DNA from: Acinetobacter zhairuonensis
GTDB lineage: Bacteria > Pseudomonadota > Gammaproteobacteria > Pseudomonadales > Moraxellaceae
NCBI RefSeq assembly: GCF_022601715.1
Contig: NZ_JAKVIM010000022.1
Span: 1 to 58,523 of the forward strand
Direction of reading: 5' to 3'
Length of the DNA stretch: 58,523 bases
Position 1 is the first letter of the stretch. Each line of letters starts with the position of its first letter. Position numbers and translations under genes: made by a program. The notes below the pieces were generated by a model. It did not search any database. It saw nothing but the letters and a program-made list of their open reading frames with translations, and was not told the origin of the DNA. Below are positions 37,080 to 46,055 of the stretch, piece after piece.

Positions 37080-37160
37080 TTTATTTTATTTTGTAGCAAA
37101 AGCTTGATTTTCATCCCTAAAATTCACCAAACTTGTGAAGTAAATTTAGAATAAAAGATC

Positions 37161-38306
37161 ATGATAATGCCTACAATCAGAACAACTTTTACCCAGCCAC
37201 TTGTTTTGATGGTTGCCTTGGGGATGGGGCAAACCTCAAGCTGGGCAAATACAAGTGAAGTACAAGAAGCCACCCCAGCTTCACCTCCTTATACCATCGA
37301 ACAGGCACCGCCTCCTGAGGAGAGCTTGTTCTATACCATTCCTCGTTGGATTGATTCCACACCTACCGTGCTGCCTGAACAGTCAGATGAACAAATCGTG
37401 CCATCGACTGTTGCCACGGAAAACCAAACTTGGATTGACCGTAAGCAAAAGCAAATTCGTAATTGGGCGGATGATACTTCGCAGAACATCGATGGCTGGT
37501 TTGGGAATGATAATACCGACACGCCTGCATCTGCTACCTTAAGGGTATTAATTGATAACCGCTGGAATAAATACGATGAATACGACATTAAACCGCGTAT
37601 TCGCGGGAAAATCAGTTTACCCAATTTAGAAAAGAGACTCAGTCTGGTCTTCGGGGATGACTCTCTGGATAACGAATTACCGAATAATGTCGCCATTACC
37701 AATGAAAATCCGCCTAGCCCAGACAATGACAAAGCCTATGACCGTCGTCAAAACCGTGATGCCAATAGCTCCTTTGCCCTTCGTTGGTCAGATATTTCCA
37801 AACGCTTACCCTTTGAAACTGACTTTGATATCGGTCTACGTTCAGGCGATGACATTTACATGCGTTTGAAAGCAGAAAAAGATTGGACGCTAGAGAATGA
37901 CTTCTTCTTTCACGCAGAACAAATTTACCGTTACGGTATCGATAGCGAGAACTATCTAAGAACCAACTTGGAATTGACGCATGCACGTCCCGATGAAGCC
38001 TTTTTAAGTGACCAATTCAGCCTCACCTATGCCGATGTGCAAAAAGATGATTTCATTTGGGATAACTATGCCTTCCGCCAACATCAATTCTTTCAAGGTA
38101 ATCAATTTAACTATGGACTCTATACAGGTGGCTATCTAGATAATTCAGATTTACGTCTAAACAGCTGGGGACCTTTTGTCTCTTGGCGTCAACCTCTGTG
38201 GCGTGAATGGTTCTATGTGCAAACCGATCTCAATTACTACAACGATCACCGTGCTGACCGAGATCACTATTTCAGTACACTGATCCGTTTAGAAGCACTG
38301 TTTTAA
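37161..38306 (+). CDS. Putative outer-membrane beta-barrel protein
   Basis: This 381-aa precursor has a signal peptide (about 1-30, ending SWA), a Pro-rich periplasmic stretch (about 35-90), and a C-terminal region of alternating strands with many aromatic residues (for example DFDIGLRSGDDIYMRLKAE, FNYGLYTGGYL), ending in Phe (IRLEALF), the usual outer-membrane insertion signal. Function unknown. The ATG at 37161 was kept; ATG 37167 is an alternative. Confidence 0.72.
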   Translation: MIMPTIRTTFTQPLVLMVALGMGQTSSWANTSEVQEATPASPPYTIEQAPPPEESLFYTIPRWIDSTPTVLPEQSDEQIVPSTVATENQTWIDRKQKQIRNWADDTSQNIDGWFGNDNTDTPASATLRVLIDNRWNKYDEYDIKPRIRGKISLPNLEKRLSLVFGDDSLDNELPNNVAITNENPPSPDNDKAYDRRQNRDANSSFALRWSDISKRLPFETDFDIGLRSGDDIYMRLKAEKDWTLENDFFFHAEQIYRYGIDSENYLRTNLELTHARPDEAFLSDQFSLTYADVQKDDFIWDNYAFRQHQFFQGNQFNYGLYTGGYLDNSDLRLNSWGPFVSWRQPLWREWFYVQTDLNYYNDHRADRDHYFSTLIRLEALF

Positions 38307-38352
38307 GTGCGCTTGTGGATAACTTCGCATTTATCCACACCAGTAGTCATCC

Positions 38353-38385
38353 AATAAAAAAGGCAACCTCGAACAGGTTGCCTTT
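38353..38385 (-). terminator. Terminator of htpG
   Basis: AAAGGCAACCT (38359-38369) and AGGTTGCCTTT (38375-38385) form an 11-bp stem. On the minus strand it is followed by a T-run; it may also stop the convergent barrel gene. Confidence 0.9.
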
Positions 38386-38402
38386 ATGCATCAGTTCTAG
38401 TC

Positions 38403-40322
38403 TTATTTAAGCAGTAACTGATTAATACGCTTCACATATTCAGCAGGATTTTCTGGTAACCCACCTTCTGCAATCACGGCCTGATCAAAAATCACATTGG
38501 CAAGATCTTCAAAATGGTTGCTACCATCGAGTTTTTTCACCAAAGGATGCTCTGGGTTAATTTCCAGAATTGGCTTACTTTCAGGTACCGCTTGACCTGC
38601 TTGTTTCAACATACGAATCAATTGTGGAGAAAGCTCGCCTTCACTGGTCACCAAACATGCAGGTGAGTCCACCAAACGTGTGGTCACGCGAACTTCTTTG
38701 GTTTTGGCTTTTAAGGCATCGGATAATTTATCCACCACAGGTTTAAATTGCTCTGCGGCAGCCTCAAGTGCTTTCTTCTCTTCAGCATCTTGCAAGTCGC
38801 CTAAATCGACTGCGCCTTTAGATACATTTTGCATTGGCGTACCATCGAAGTCCTGAACAAAATTCATTGCCCATTCATCTACACGGTCAGCCATCAATAA
38901 CACTTCAATGCCTTTTTTCTTGAACAGCTCTAATTGTGGCGAGTTCTTCGCAGCATTCAAACTGTCCGCAGTCACGTAATAAATGGCTTTCTGCCCTTCT
39001 TTCATGCGCGCTTTGTAGTCTGCCAAAGAAGTGCCGATCTCATCATTCGTCGACGTCGCAAAACGTAATAACTTTAAGATACGCTCGCGGTTACCAAAGT
39101 CTTCACCCAAACCTTCTTTCAAGACCGAACCAAATTCAGCATAGAAAGTTTTGAATTTCTCTTGATCTTGTGCATCTTCCGACTTCGCCAAACCATCCAG
39201 CACCGTTAAAATACGACGCGCATTGCCTTCGCGAATGGTTTTAACATCACGGCTCTCTTGCAACAATTCACGGCTAACATTCAGCGGTAAATCTGCACTA
39301 TCCACCACACCTTGTACAAAGCGGAGATAGTTTGGAATTAAATTATCCGCATCATCCATAATAAAGACACGCTTCACATACAGCTTGATGCCTGCCTTGG
39401 CTTCACGCGTGAAAATGTCATGCGGTGCTTTGCTTGGAATGTACAACAACTGCGTATATTCAGTACTGCCTTCGACACGATTATGTGCCCATGCCAATGG
39501 TGCATCAAAATCATGGCTTAAGTTCTTATAGAATTCGATATACTGCTCTTCAGTGACTTCACTTTTGCTGCGGGTCCATAAGGCACTCGCCGAGTTAATC
39601 GCTTCCCACTCATCGGTTTTGACCATCTTCCCGCCTTTCGGTGTTTCACCTTCGGCTACTTCTTCTTCCTGCCAAATTTCTTTCTGCATTTCAATTGGCA
39701 AGCTGATATGGTCTGAGTATTTATTGATGATTTGCTTAACTTTATAGCTTTCTAAATAGTCCAAAGCATCTTCACGTAAGTGCAGAATAATGTCTGTACC
39801 ACGGGTTGCCTTTGCAATTTGTTCAACTTCAAAATCACCTGTACCGCCACTAATCCAGCGCACCGCTTCACTCTCAGGCGTACCTGCATGACGTGATTCA
39901 ACCGTGATCTTATCCGCCACAATAAAGCCCGAATAGAAACCCACCCCAAACTGACCAATTAATTGTGCATCGGCTTTTTGATCCCCTGTGAGCTTCGACA
40001 TGAAGTCTTTGGTGCCCGACTTGGCAATAGTACCGAGATTATCAATCGCTTCTTGTTGCGTTAGACCAATTCCGTTATCTGAAATGGTCAGGGTTTTGTT
40101 TTCTTTATCCAAAATCACGCGGACATGTAAGTTCGGATCATTTTCGTAAAACTCAGGATGATTAATCCCTTCAAAGCGTAATTTATCGCAGGCATCTGAA
40201 GCATTCGAAATTAACTCACGCAAAAAGATTTCTGGGTTTGAATAAAGTGAGTGAGTCACCAAATGGAGTAATTGTGCCACTTCAGCCTGAAAGCTATGTT
40301 TTTGTGTATTGTGTTCGCTCAT
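38403..40322 (-). CDS. htpG: Molecular chaperone HtpG (Hsp90)
   Basis: HtpG is the cytosolic bacterial Hsp90, an ATP-dependent chaperone. The 639 aa show the GHKL ATP-binding motifs [26 protein letters not shown] and [15 protein letters not shown] (about 30-140), the middle-domain [19 protein letters not shown] with catalytic Arg, and a C-terminal dimerisation domain. I chose [11 protein letters not shown] at 40322 because AGGAAGG lies upstream; the longer start at 40346 overlaps that ribosome site. Confidence 0.96.
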   Translation of the reverse strand: MSEHNTQKHSFQAEVAQLLHLVTHSLYSNPEIFLRELISNASDACDKLRFEGINHPEFYENDPNLHVRVILDKENKTLTISDNGIGLTQQEAIDNLGTIAKSGTKDFMSKLTGDQKADAQLIGQFGVGFYSGFIVADKITVESRHAGTPESEAVRWISGGTGDFEVEQIAKATRGTDIILHLREDALDYLESYKVKQIINKYSDHISLPIEMQKEIWQEEEVAEGETPKGGKMVKTDEWEAINSASALWTRSKSEVTEEQYIEFYKNLSHDFDAPLAWAHNRVEGSTEYTQLLYIPSKAPHDIFTREAKAGIKLYVKRVFIMDDADNLIPNYLRFVQGVVDSADLPLNVSRELLQESRDVKTIREGNARRILTVLDGLAKSEDAQDQEKFKTFYAEFGSVLKEGLGEDFGNRERILKLLRFATSTNDEIGTSLADYKARMKEGQKAIYYVTADSLNAAKNSPQLELFKKKGIEVLLMADRVDEWAMNFVQDFDGTPMQNVSKGAVDLGDLQDAEEKKALEAAAEQFKPVVDKLSDALKAKTKEVRVTTRLVDSPACLVTSEGELSPQLIRMLKQAGQAVPESKPILEINPEHPLVKKLDGSNHFEDLANVIFDQAVIAEGGLPENPAEYVKRINQLLLK

Positions 40323-40434
40323 ACAACCTTCCTCGAATTCATTCACACAGTGTTTTTATCAGATGCTTTATGAATTGGAGTGACTCAATGATTTTTCAAT
40401 AGCAATCGCGCTTTTTTTCAGCAGTTATCAATTT

Positions 40435-40776
40435 TTAATAAGGCCCACGTAGATAAATCTGCTGCAAATATAAATCTAGCCGTTGTTGGCGCATGGCATA
40501 AACATCACTTAAACAGCCTGAATTGTCGCGACACTGATTGCGTAAACGTAACCATTTCACCTGTTCATCCCGAATCATTGAGCGTGTCCCCATTGGAACC
40601 AAACGTTTTAAAATGTGATAGGTCGTTGCCATCTTGACATCTGCATCATTAAGACTAGGCTGAGTACAAATCTGATGTTCGGTCAATGTTTCAGCACGCG
40701 AACAGTCAAAACTGGCTGCAAATGAACTTAAAGGGGTTAACCCGACAACAAGTAAAATTATTCTTAAAATTGACAT
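40435..40776 (-). CDS. LprI-like secreted protein (DUF1311, putative lysozyme inhibitor family)
   Basis: This 113-aa precursor has a signal peptide (about 1-21, SSFAA) and an LprI/DUF1311 domain: FDCSRAETLTEHQICTQPSL, then MIRDEQVKWLRLRNQC and a final cysteine in GCLSDVYAMRQQRL. Four cysteines suggest two disulfides. Family members are proposed lysozyme inhibitors; activity here is inferred. Start MSILRI at 40776 was preferred over 40803. Confidence 0.75.
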   Translation of the reverse strand: MSILRIILLVVGLTPLSSFAASFDCSRAETLTEHQICTQPSLNDADVKMATTYHILKRLVPMGTRSMIRDEQVKWLRLRNQCRDNSGCLSDVYAMRQQRLDLYLQQIYLRGPY

Positions 40777-40894
40777 ATGCTTTCTAAACTTTATTTTTAC
40801 CATTCAATTTAAACAAAATCATAAGCTTAAAATGTAATATTTTGCATCTACTTGGTGAGTGATTGTTGTCTTAACCACAGAAAAATCAGGTAGA

Positions 40895-40922
40895 AAAAAA
40901 CCCCATCAAATGATGAGGTTTT
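40895..40922 (-). terminator. Terminator of ompW
   Basis: Read on the minus strand, AAAACCTCATCA and TGATGGGGTTTT pair with one G-U, followed by a T7 tract. Confidence 0.88.
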
Positions 40923-40954
40923 AGCGCTGTTATTATTATTCTTATTTTTATTGC

Positions 40955-41560
40955 TTAGAATTTATAGCTATAACCGATGGTGTAAACCATTGGATCAATA
41001 TCTAAATCAAATTTAATTGGCGTATTTTCTACACGAACTTCTGGGCTAATTTGTGCATAACGTGCATCTACAAATACGCCCCAGTTTTTTGCATCGGCTG
41101 GTTGGTAATTAAAACCAATTTGACCAGCAAAACCATAATCGTCTTTGACTTTCACTGATGCACCTGAAAGAGCACCTTTAGTTTCTTCATCCCATACAAT
41201 GAATGCCATACCACCGACACCAATATAAGGTGTAAAACGGGTTGAATTTTTAAAGTTATATTTAACAGTTAGTGTTGGCGGCAAATGCTTAATTTTAACT
41301 GCATTTTCACCCTCAATTGACACATCATGGTTGACTGGAGCAGCCAATAATAATTCAGCAGAAATAGGAGAATCGCCAAAAAAGTACTCTACTGAAGGGG
41401 TAAATGCCAATTCACTCTCTGCTTTTACAACACCAACACCAGCAACCGCTGTATCTTGAGTTGGAGCAATTGCAGATGCCCCTACTTTTGCTTGCCAACC
41501 ACCTGCCATCGCAGATGCAGAAATCCCCATTAAAGCAATAAGAGCAACTTGTTTTAACAT
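40955..41560 (-). CDS. ompW: OmpW-family outer-membrane protein
   Basis: This is an eight-stranded outer-membrane beta-barrel (OmpW/AlkL family) that may pass small hydrophobic compounds. The 201-aa precursor has a signal peptide (about 1-19, ASAMA), the family motif LPPTLTVKYNF, FTPYIGVGGMAF, and a C-terminal YTIGYSYKF. GAGG lies about ten bases before the ATG. Monocistronic, with its own terminator and an unusual nested inverted repeat upstream. Confidence 0.9.
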   Translation of the reverse strand: MLKQVALIALMGISASAMAGGWQAKVGASAIAPTQDTAVAGVGVVKAESELAFTPSVEYFFGDSPISAELLLAAPVNHDVSIEGENAVKIKHLPPTLTVKYNFKNSTRFTPYIGVGGMAFIVWDEETKGALSGASVKVKDDYGFAGQIGFNYQPADAKNWGVFVDARYAQISPEVRVENTPIKFDLDIDPMVYTIGYSYKF

Positions 41561-41862
41561 ATTAAAGCAACCTCTATAATAAAAATCTTAACGCTTAATT
41601 AATATTAAACAAGTCTGTTATTAATATGCAACACTTATTAAATAATATAAATACATTTTATTTTTAAATATCTGATTAATATTGTTATTTATTTTAATTT
41701 GACCAATATGGTTGGTATTTAAAACCAACCATATTAATCAGATATTTATTATTATATCCAGAGCATATTACTCAAGTTTTTATTATAAATATATTCCAAA
41801 TACATTTTAAATATATCTATTAATTTATCAAAATAAAATAGATTAAAATACTCAGAATTTAA
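41561..41862. repeat. AT-rich ompW upstream region with nested inverted repeats
   Basis: An 18-bp perfect inverted repeat (41665-41682 and 41731-41748, arm begins TAAATATCTGATT) surrounds a second perfect 12-bp repeat AATATGGTTGGT (41705-41716) / ACCAACCATATT (41724-41735). The two overlap at 41731-41735, so the full hairpins are mutually exclusive. Neither is followed by a T-run. The 302 bp contain no gene. Confidence 0.6.
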
Positions 41863-43260
41863 TTAAAGTACCATCGCGGCAATCCAGCCAAACACCAATA
41901 ATGGAATATTAAAATGTATAAAAGTTGGCACGACGCTATCCCGCATGTGATCGTGTTGACCATCCATATTTAAACCCGAGGTTGGACCTAAAGTAGAATC
42001 GGAGGCTGGAGAACCTGCATCACCAAGCGCAGCAGCCGTCCCAATAATGGCAATGGTCGCTGCTGGACTGAAACCAAATTGAATACAGAGCGGTACATAA
42101 ATAATCGCTAAAATTGGTACGGTAGAGAAAGAAGAACCAATCCCTAAAGTAATCAATAAGCCAATCATCAGCATAAGGAAAGCCGCAAATGCCTTGCTAT
42201 TACCAATCCACTCTACCGATGCTTCCACCAAAGCAGGAACCTGATTGGTCGCTTCAATGACCGCTGCAAAACCCTGTGCAGCAATCATAATAAAGCCAAT
42301 TAAAGCCATCATGCGCATACCACTAATGATGACATCATCCGCTTCTTTCCATTTGAAAATGCCCGCACAGCTTAAAATAGCAACCCCAACCAGACCCGCG
42401 AGAATCATGGAGTCCGAATACAGCTGTACCGCCAATGTCGCAATCACAGCAAATGCGGCCATCCACAAGGTAAATTGGGCGATTTGCGGTTTACCATCAT
42501 GGCTTTGATTGACATCCGATGAAATACGGTGAATGGTATTTCCGACTTCTAAATCTTCATAGACACGCGGTTTACGGTAGCTAAAAAATACAGCTGTTAA
42601 TAAACCCAAGAACATGCCCGATACAGGAATAATCATCGCATGCGGAATTTGCTCATTGGTAATGGAAAAACCATAAGGCTTACCAAAGGTATTGATGTTA
42701 TGCGCCAAAATGTCATTTAAGAAAATGGCACCAAAACCAACAGGCAAGCACATATAGGTTGCCACCAGACCAAATGTCAGAAGACATGCAACTGCACGAC
42801 GGTCTAATTTCAAGTGGTTAAATACACTTAACAAAGGTGGAATCAACACAGGAATAAATGCGATATGCACAGGAATTAAGTTCTGCGAAAACACTGCCGC
42901 TAAAGCCACAGTAAAAAAGATCACATATTTCACTTTGGTTTGAGCTTTGTGATCTGCTTCATTCTTCACTGTTTTGATGAGTTTATAGGCCAGTAAATCT
43001 GGTAAACCCGAACGTGCCAAAGCCAATGCAAATGCACCCAATATGCCATAGGCTAAGGCGATTTTTGCCCCGCCTCCTAACCCATTATTAAAAGCATCTA
43101 GCGTCCCTTGCAAGCCTAAACCAGCCAGCAAACCTCCTGTCACTGCACCGGTAATCAATGCAAATACAACAGGAACACGAGCCAAAGACAGTCCGAACAT
43201 GACTGTAATAGCAGCAATAATTGCGAACATAACAAACAAGTATGAGAAAAAAAGAAGCAT
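41863..43260 (-). CDS. Na+/H+ antiporter family protein (NhaC-like)
   Basis: This 465-aa inner-membrane protein has about 11-12 helices. It reads as the Na+/H+ antiporter group with an extra N-terminal domain (PF13726/NhaC-type as I recall), with FSQNLIPVHIAFIPVLIPPLL, LGIGSSFSTVPILAIIYVPL and the C-terminal ALGDAGSPASDSTLGPTSGL motif. The substrate could also be another cation or organic anion. Start uncertain (ATG 43260, alternative 43230); no clear ribosome site. Confidence 0.8.
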   Translation of the reverse strand: MLLFFSYLFVMFAIIAAITVMFGLSLARVPVVFALITGAVTGGLLAGLGLQGTLDAFNNGLGGGAKIALAYGILGAFALALARSGLPDLLAYKLIKTVKNEADHKAQTKVKYVIFFTVALAAVFSQNLIPVHIAFIPVLIPPLLSVFNHLKLDRRAVACLLTFGLVATYMCLPVGFGAIFLNDILAHNINTFGKPYGFSITNEQIPHAMIIPVSGMFLGLLTAVFFSYRKPRVYEDLEVGNTIHRISSDVNQSHDGKPQIAQFTLWMAAFAVIATLAVQLYSDSMILAGLVGVAILSCAGIFKWKEADDVIISGMRMMALIGFIMIAAQGFAAVIEATNQVPALVEASVEWIGNSKAFAAFLMLMIGLLITLGIGSSFSTVPILAIIYVPLCIQFGFSPAATIAIIGTAAALGDAGSPASDSTLGPTSGLNMDGQHDHMRDSVVPTFIHFNIPLLVFGWIAAMVL

Positions 43261-43338
43261 TCTAACAGAGTTAAAACTGAAAATTACCTCTCTTTCTCAT
43301 ACTGCTCTAGGAACAAGATTGGCAACTGCAATCATAAT

Positions 43339-44217
43339 TTAACTGACAACATGATTGCGCTCGATAAAGTTCTGAATATGAAATGCCACTAGCTCTGGCT
43401 GACTTAAAATTGCCCAGTGATTGGCCTCCAAATCAACTCGATGAAAGTCAGGGCTCCATTTTGGCATTTCATCAATCAAGGCTGGACTGACAAAATTATC
43501 TCTTTTCAACACAATAGCTTGTACTGCACATTGTGCAAAGCGTTGTCGTGGCTGAGTCAGTCGAGGCAGAAAGTTTGCCCGATACAACCCCACACCATGC
43601 TGGCCATCTTTGGCAATATGGGTATTTAAAGGCAAGTCTTGCGCCTGTTCCAGCTTTTGTAGCACTCGCCCCCAATGTTGCGGCTTTAAAAAACGCCAAA
43701 TCGTCGGTGCCAGTAAAGGGAGATGAAATGCCATGATGTACCATGATTTCCCCAACTGTTTGAGAAACTGTTGCGGCTGTTGCTGAAATTGCTCACGCAT
43801 CCAATACGCCGCATGGTCTAAACATGGTCCAGAAATGCTGCTATACGATAAAATTCGCTGACCAAACTGCTGATCAGTCACCGACTCCCATGACTGAATT
43901 GAACCCCAATCATGCGCCGCCAAATGAAAGTCACGCTCTGGAATGACATTGGCTACTACCGCCTGTAAATCTGCCGAGAGTTGTGGCAAGGCATAAGCGT
44001 GAATAGATTTCGGTATGGAAGATTGTCCTGCCCCTCTAACATCATAGGTGATGATATAAAATTGCTGAGCTAAAAACTGAATGACTGGCTCCCATACTTC
44101 CTGATTATCTGGATAGCCATGTACCAAGACCAATGCAGGATTACTGACCTCTCCCCATGCTTTCACATAAAGGCGCTGCTGATCTGTGGTGGTGACCCAT
44201 TGTGTTTGTACTTGCAT
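43339..44217 (-). CDS. Alpha/beta hydrolase
   Basis: This 292-aa hydrolase has the oxyanion motif LVHGYPDNQEVW (about 31-42), the DVRGAGQS loop, a nucleophile elbow AAHDWGSIQSWE with Asp as nucleophile (as in epoxide hydrolases and haloalkane dehalogenases), and a C-terminal catalytic His in LEANHWAI. The substrate is unknown. AAGGA precedes the ATG. It is divergent from the DUF4442 gene. Confidence 0.85.
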   Translation of the reverse strand: MQVQTQWVTTTDQQRLYVKAWGEVSNPALVLVHGYPDNQEVWEPVIQFLAQQFYIITYDVRGAGQSSIPKSIHAYALPQLSADLQAVVANVIPERDFHLAAHDWGSIQSWESVTDQQFGQRILSYSSISGPCLDHAAYWMREQFQQQPQQFLKQLGKSWYIMAFHLPLLAPTIWRFLKPQHWGRVLQKLEQAQDLPLNTHIAKDGQHGVGLYRANFLPRLTQPRQRFAQCAVQAIVLKRDNFVSPALIDEMPKWSPDFHRVDLEANHWAILSQPELVAFHIQNFIERNHVVS

Positions 44218-44341
44218 GAGATATTTCCTTTTTGTTTTATCATATTTTTTCTACAATCAGACGAACTGCTGACTGTTGATTTGCATTTTTGTGATGTCAG
44301 GTTAAGATGAACACAAGCATTAAAAATACCTATTCTGTACT

Positions 44342-44827
44342 ATGAGTATTCTCAAAAGATTACAAAACTTCCCCAGCGTCACCAAATTCATCCTGAATCG
44401 TTATGCCCCTTACCGTGGTGCAGGGATTCAGGTCGAAAAGATTGATTTTCCAAACTACCATATCCGAGTCAAAATGCCCCTGACACACAAGAACCAGAAT
44501 ATTGTCGGTGTACATTTCGGGGGTAGCCTCTATTCGATGATTGACCCATTCTATATGTTGTTGCTGATGCATCACCTTGGCTCAAAATACATCGTCTGGG
44601 ACAAAGCTGCCAAGATTCAGTTCTTAGCCCCAGGACGTGGAACCGTATACGCCGATATCCGTATTGATACTGATGAAATTAAACAGATCAAAACACTGGC
44701 TGAAGACTATTCTCCCGTGAATCGTGTCTACCAGCTCAATATTTATGATGAAGCTGGCGTCAGAATTGCTGAAGTAGAAAAAACGGTCTACATTCGCCGC
44801 AAAAAATCGAAGTCCGATCCAAAATAA
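44342..44827 (+). CDS. DUF4442 hot-dog fold protein (putative thioesterase)
   Basis: This 161-aa protein has a DUF4442-type hot-dog fold with GVHFGGSLYSMIDPFYMLLLM as the central helix (about 58-78) and AAKIQFLAPGRGTVYADI. Thioesterase activity is a family-based guess. It is transcribed alone and ends at a terminator. Confidence 0.78.
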   Translation: MSILKRLQNFPSVTKFILNRYAPYRGAGIQVEKIDFPNYHIRVKMPLTHKNQNIVGVHFGGSLYSMIDPFYMLLLMHHLGSKYIVWDKAAKIQFLAPGRGTVYADIRIDTDEIKQIKTLAEDYSPVNRVYQLNIYDEAGVRIAEVEKTVYIRRKKSKSDPK

Positions 44828-44858
44828 AAAAAGGCGCTGAATTCTCAGTGCCTTTTTT
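44827..44858. terminator. Terminator between the DUF4442 gene and the glycine-zipper lipoprotein gene
   Basis: GGCGCTGA and TCAGTGCC pair (one G-U) between flanking A and T runs, so it can work on both strands of this convergent pair. Confidence 0.88.
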
Positions 44859-44876
44859 AAATCACATCAGCCGCGC

Positions 44877-45236
44877 TTAACGGTTATTGTTTTCCAGTGC
44901 TGCGCCAGCACCTGCACCAATTGCACCACCAATTGCTGCGCCCGTGCTACCACCAAACACCGATTTACCAATAATCGCACCCACCCCAGCACCTACACCA
45001 CTATAGGTTGCATTTTTGGTTGAACCATTCTGAGATTTACTCCCCACAGCTGCACCCGCACCTGCACCAAGCGCAGCACCTGTACTGCCACCAATGCTAC
45101 TACCAACACCGCCGCCTAAAGCACCACCTAAGGCTGCTGCACCCACACGCTGCTCCGATGCAGACATATTGCTACACCCTGTGAATAGAAATGCCGAAAC
45201 TGTAGCGACCAGGGCCAAATTCATTAATTTTTTCAT
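44877..45236 (-). CDS. Glycine-zipper lipoprotein (17 kDa antigen-like)
   Basis: This 119-aa precursor has a lipoprotein signal with lipobox LFTGC (Cys about 21). The mature chain consists of two blocks of glycine-zipper repeats (GGALGGGVGSSIGGSTGAAL and GAIIGKSVFGGSTGAAIGG) separated by a polar linker. Such proteins insert in or cross the outer membrane. I chose ATG 45236 (TGGAG upstream). Confidence 0.82.
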   Translation of the reverse strand: MKKLMNLALVATVSAFLFTGCSNMSASEQRVGAAALGGALGGGVGSSIGGSTGAALGAGAGAAVGSKSQNGSTKNATYSGVGAGVGAIIGKSVFGGSTGAAIGGAIGAGAGAALENNNR

Positions 45237-45312
45237 GAGAGTATCTCCATTTCCCATTGTCTTAGTGCCTACCCTACAGAAGCAATAAGGAGTGATGATG
45301 GAGTTTTATAAA

Positions 45313-45340
45313 AAAATCCCCGTAAAATTACGAGGATTTT
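45313..45340 (-). terminator. Terminator of the 179-aa secreted protein gene
   Basis: Minus strand: AAAATCCTCGTAA and TTACGGGGATTTT pair with one G-U, followed by further T residues. Confidence 0.85.
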
Positions 45341-45370
45341 GTAAAAACAAGCAATTCTGTTCAATAAAAC

Positions 45371-45910
45371 CTACTCATCTTTAATGAGCATCACATCTTT
45401 GGTGGTTTTACCATCACTCTGAATCACGGCATGGGTGGCACTTTTACTGTGCTCAGGATTTTTGATCTGATCAATTTTCAGATTTTTATGCACAGGTTCT
45501 TCCCCCTTCTTGAACTGTACCCCCGAAGCATCGACTTGTTTTCCTTCGGCTACCACTTCACCATCTCTCATTACTTTGGAATCCACTTCAATTTTTGAAG
45601 TTGGTACAATTACACTGCCTTTTTGCACCATCGGTGCTTTCATCTTCTCATCTGAAAATTCAGCTTTGTCATCCACAATCACGACATCACGTGCAACGAC
45701 ATCCTTACCTTTATTGGTTACTTCAAAAATGGTCGCGTTCACTGTTCTAACTGGTTCTTTGCCTGGCATGGTGCGAATAACTTGAGTTTTCACAATCGGT
45801 ACTACAGCTTTATCTTCTATGACGATAGTATTTGGCATTGGTGCTGCGAATGCTGAACCTGCCGCCATCACTCCGAACACACTTAAAATCAATTTATTAT
45901 TAAATTTCAT
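45371..45910 (-). CDS. Secreted protein of unknown function
   Basis: This 179-aa precursor has a clear signal peptide (about 1-23, GSAFA-APMP). The mature chain is rich in Val, Lys and Asp with short beta-like repeats (IVIEDKAVVPIVKTQVIRT, VVARDVVIVDDKAEF). It has no cysteines and no recognised domain. An AAGG site lies about ten bases before ATG 45910. Confidence 0.62.
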   Translation of the reverse strand: MKFNNKLILSVFGVMAAGSAFAAPMPNTIVIEDKAVVPIVKTQVIRTMPGKEPVRTVNATIFEVTNKGKDVVARDVVIVDDKAEFSDEKMKAPMVQKGSVIVPTSKIEVDSKVMRDGEVVAEGKQVDASGVQFKKGEEPVHKNLKIDQIKNPEHSKSATHAVIQSDGKTTKDVMLIKDE

Positions 45911-46007
45911 ATTATTAAAACCTTATGGTTAATTATAGATTTACGATTAAGCATAGAACTTTATGGGTTTCATTATGTGATTTTTTTTAGTGGTTCTGCT
46001 TCAGAAT

Positions 46008-46035
46008 GTAAAAAAGCCACCCGAAGGTGGCTTTT
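46008..46035 (-). terminator. Terminator of the rpoBC operon
   Basis: AAAAGCCACC (46012-46021) and GGTGGCTTTT (46026-46035) form a 10-bp stem with a CGAA loop; the minus strand continues in T. It lies about 20 bp after the rpoC stop. Confidence 0.93.
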
Positions 46036-46055
46036 CATCAGCGTTTAAGGACTAA

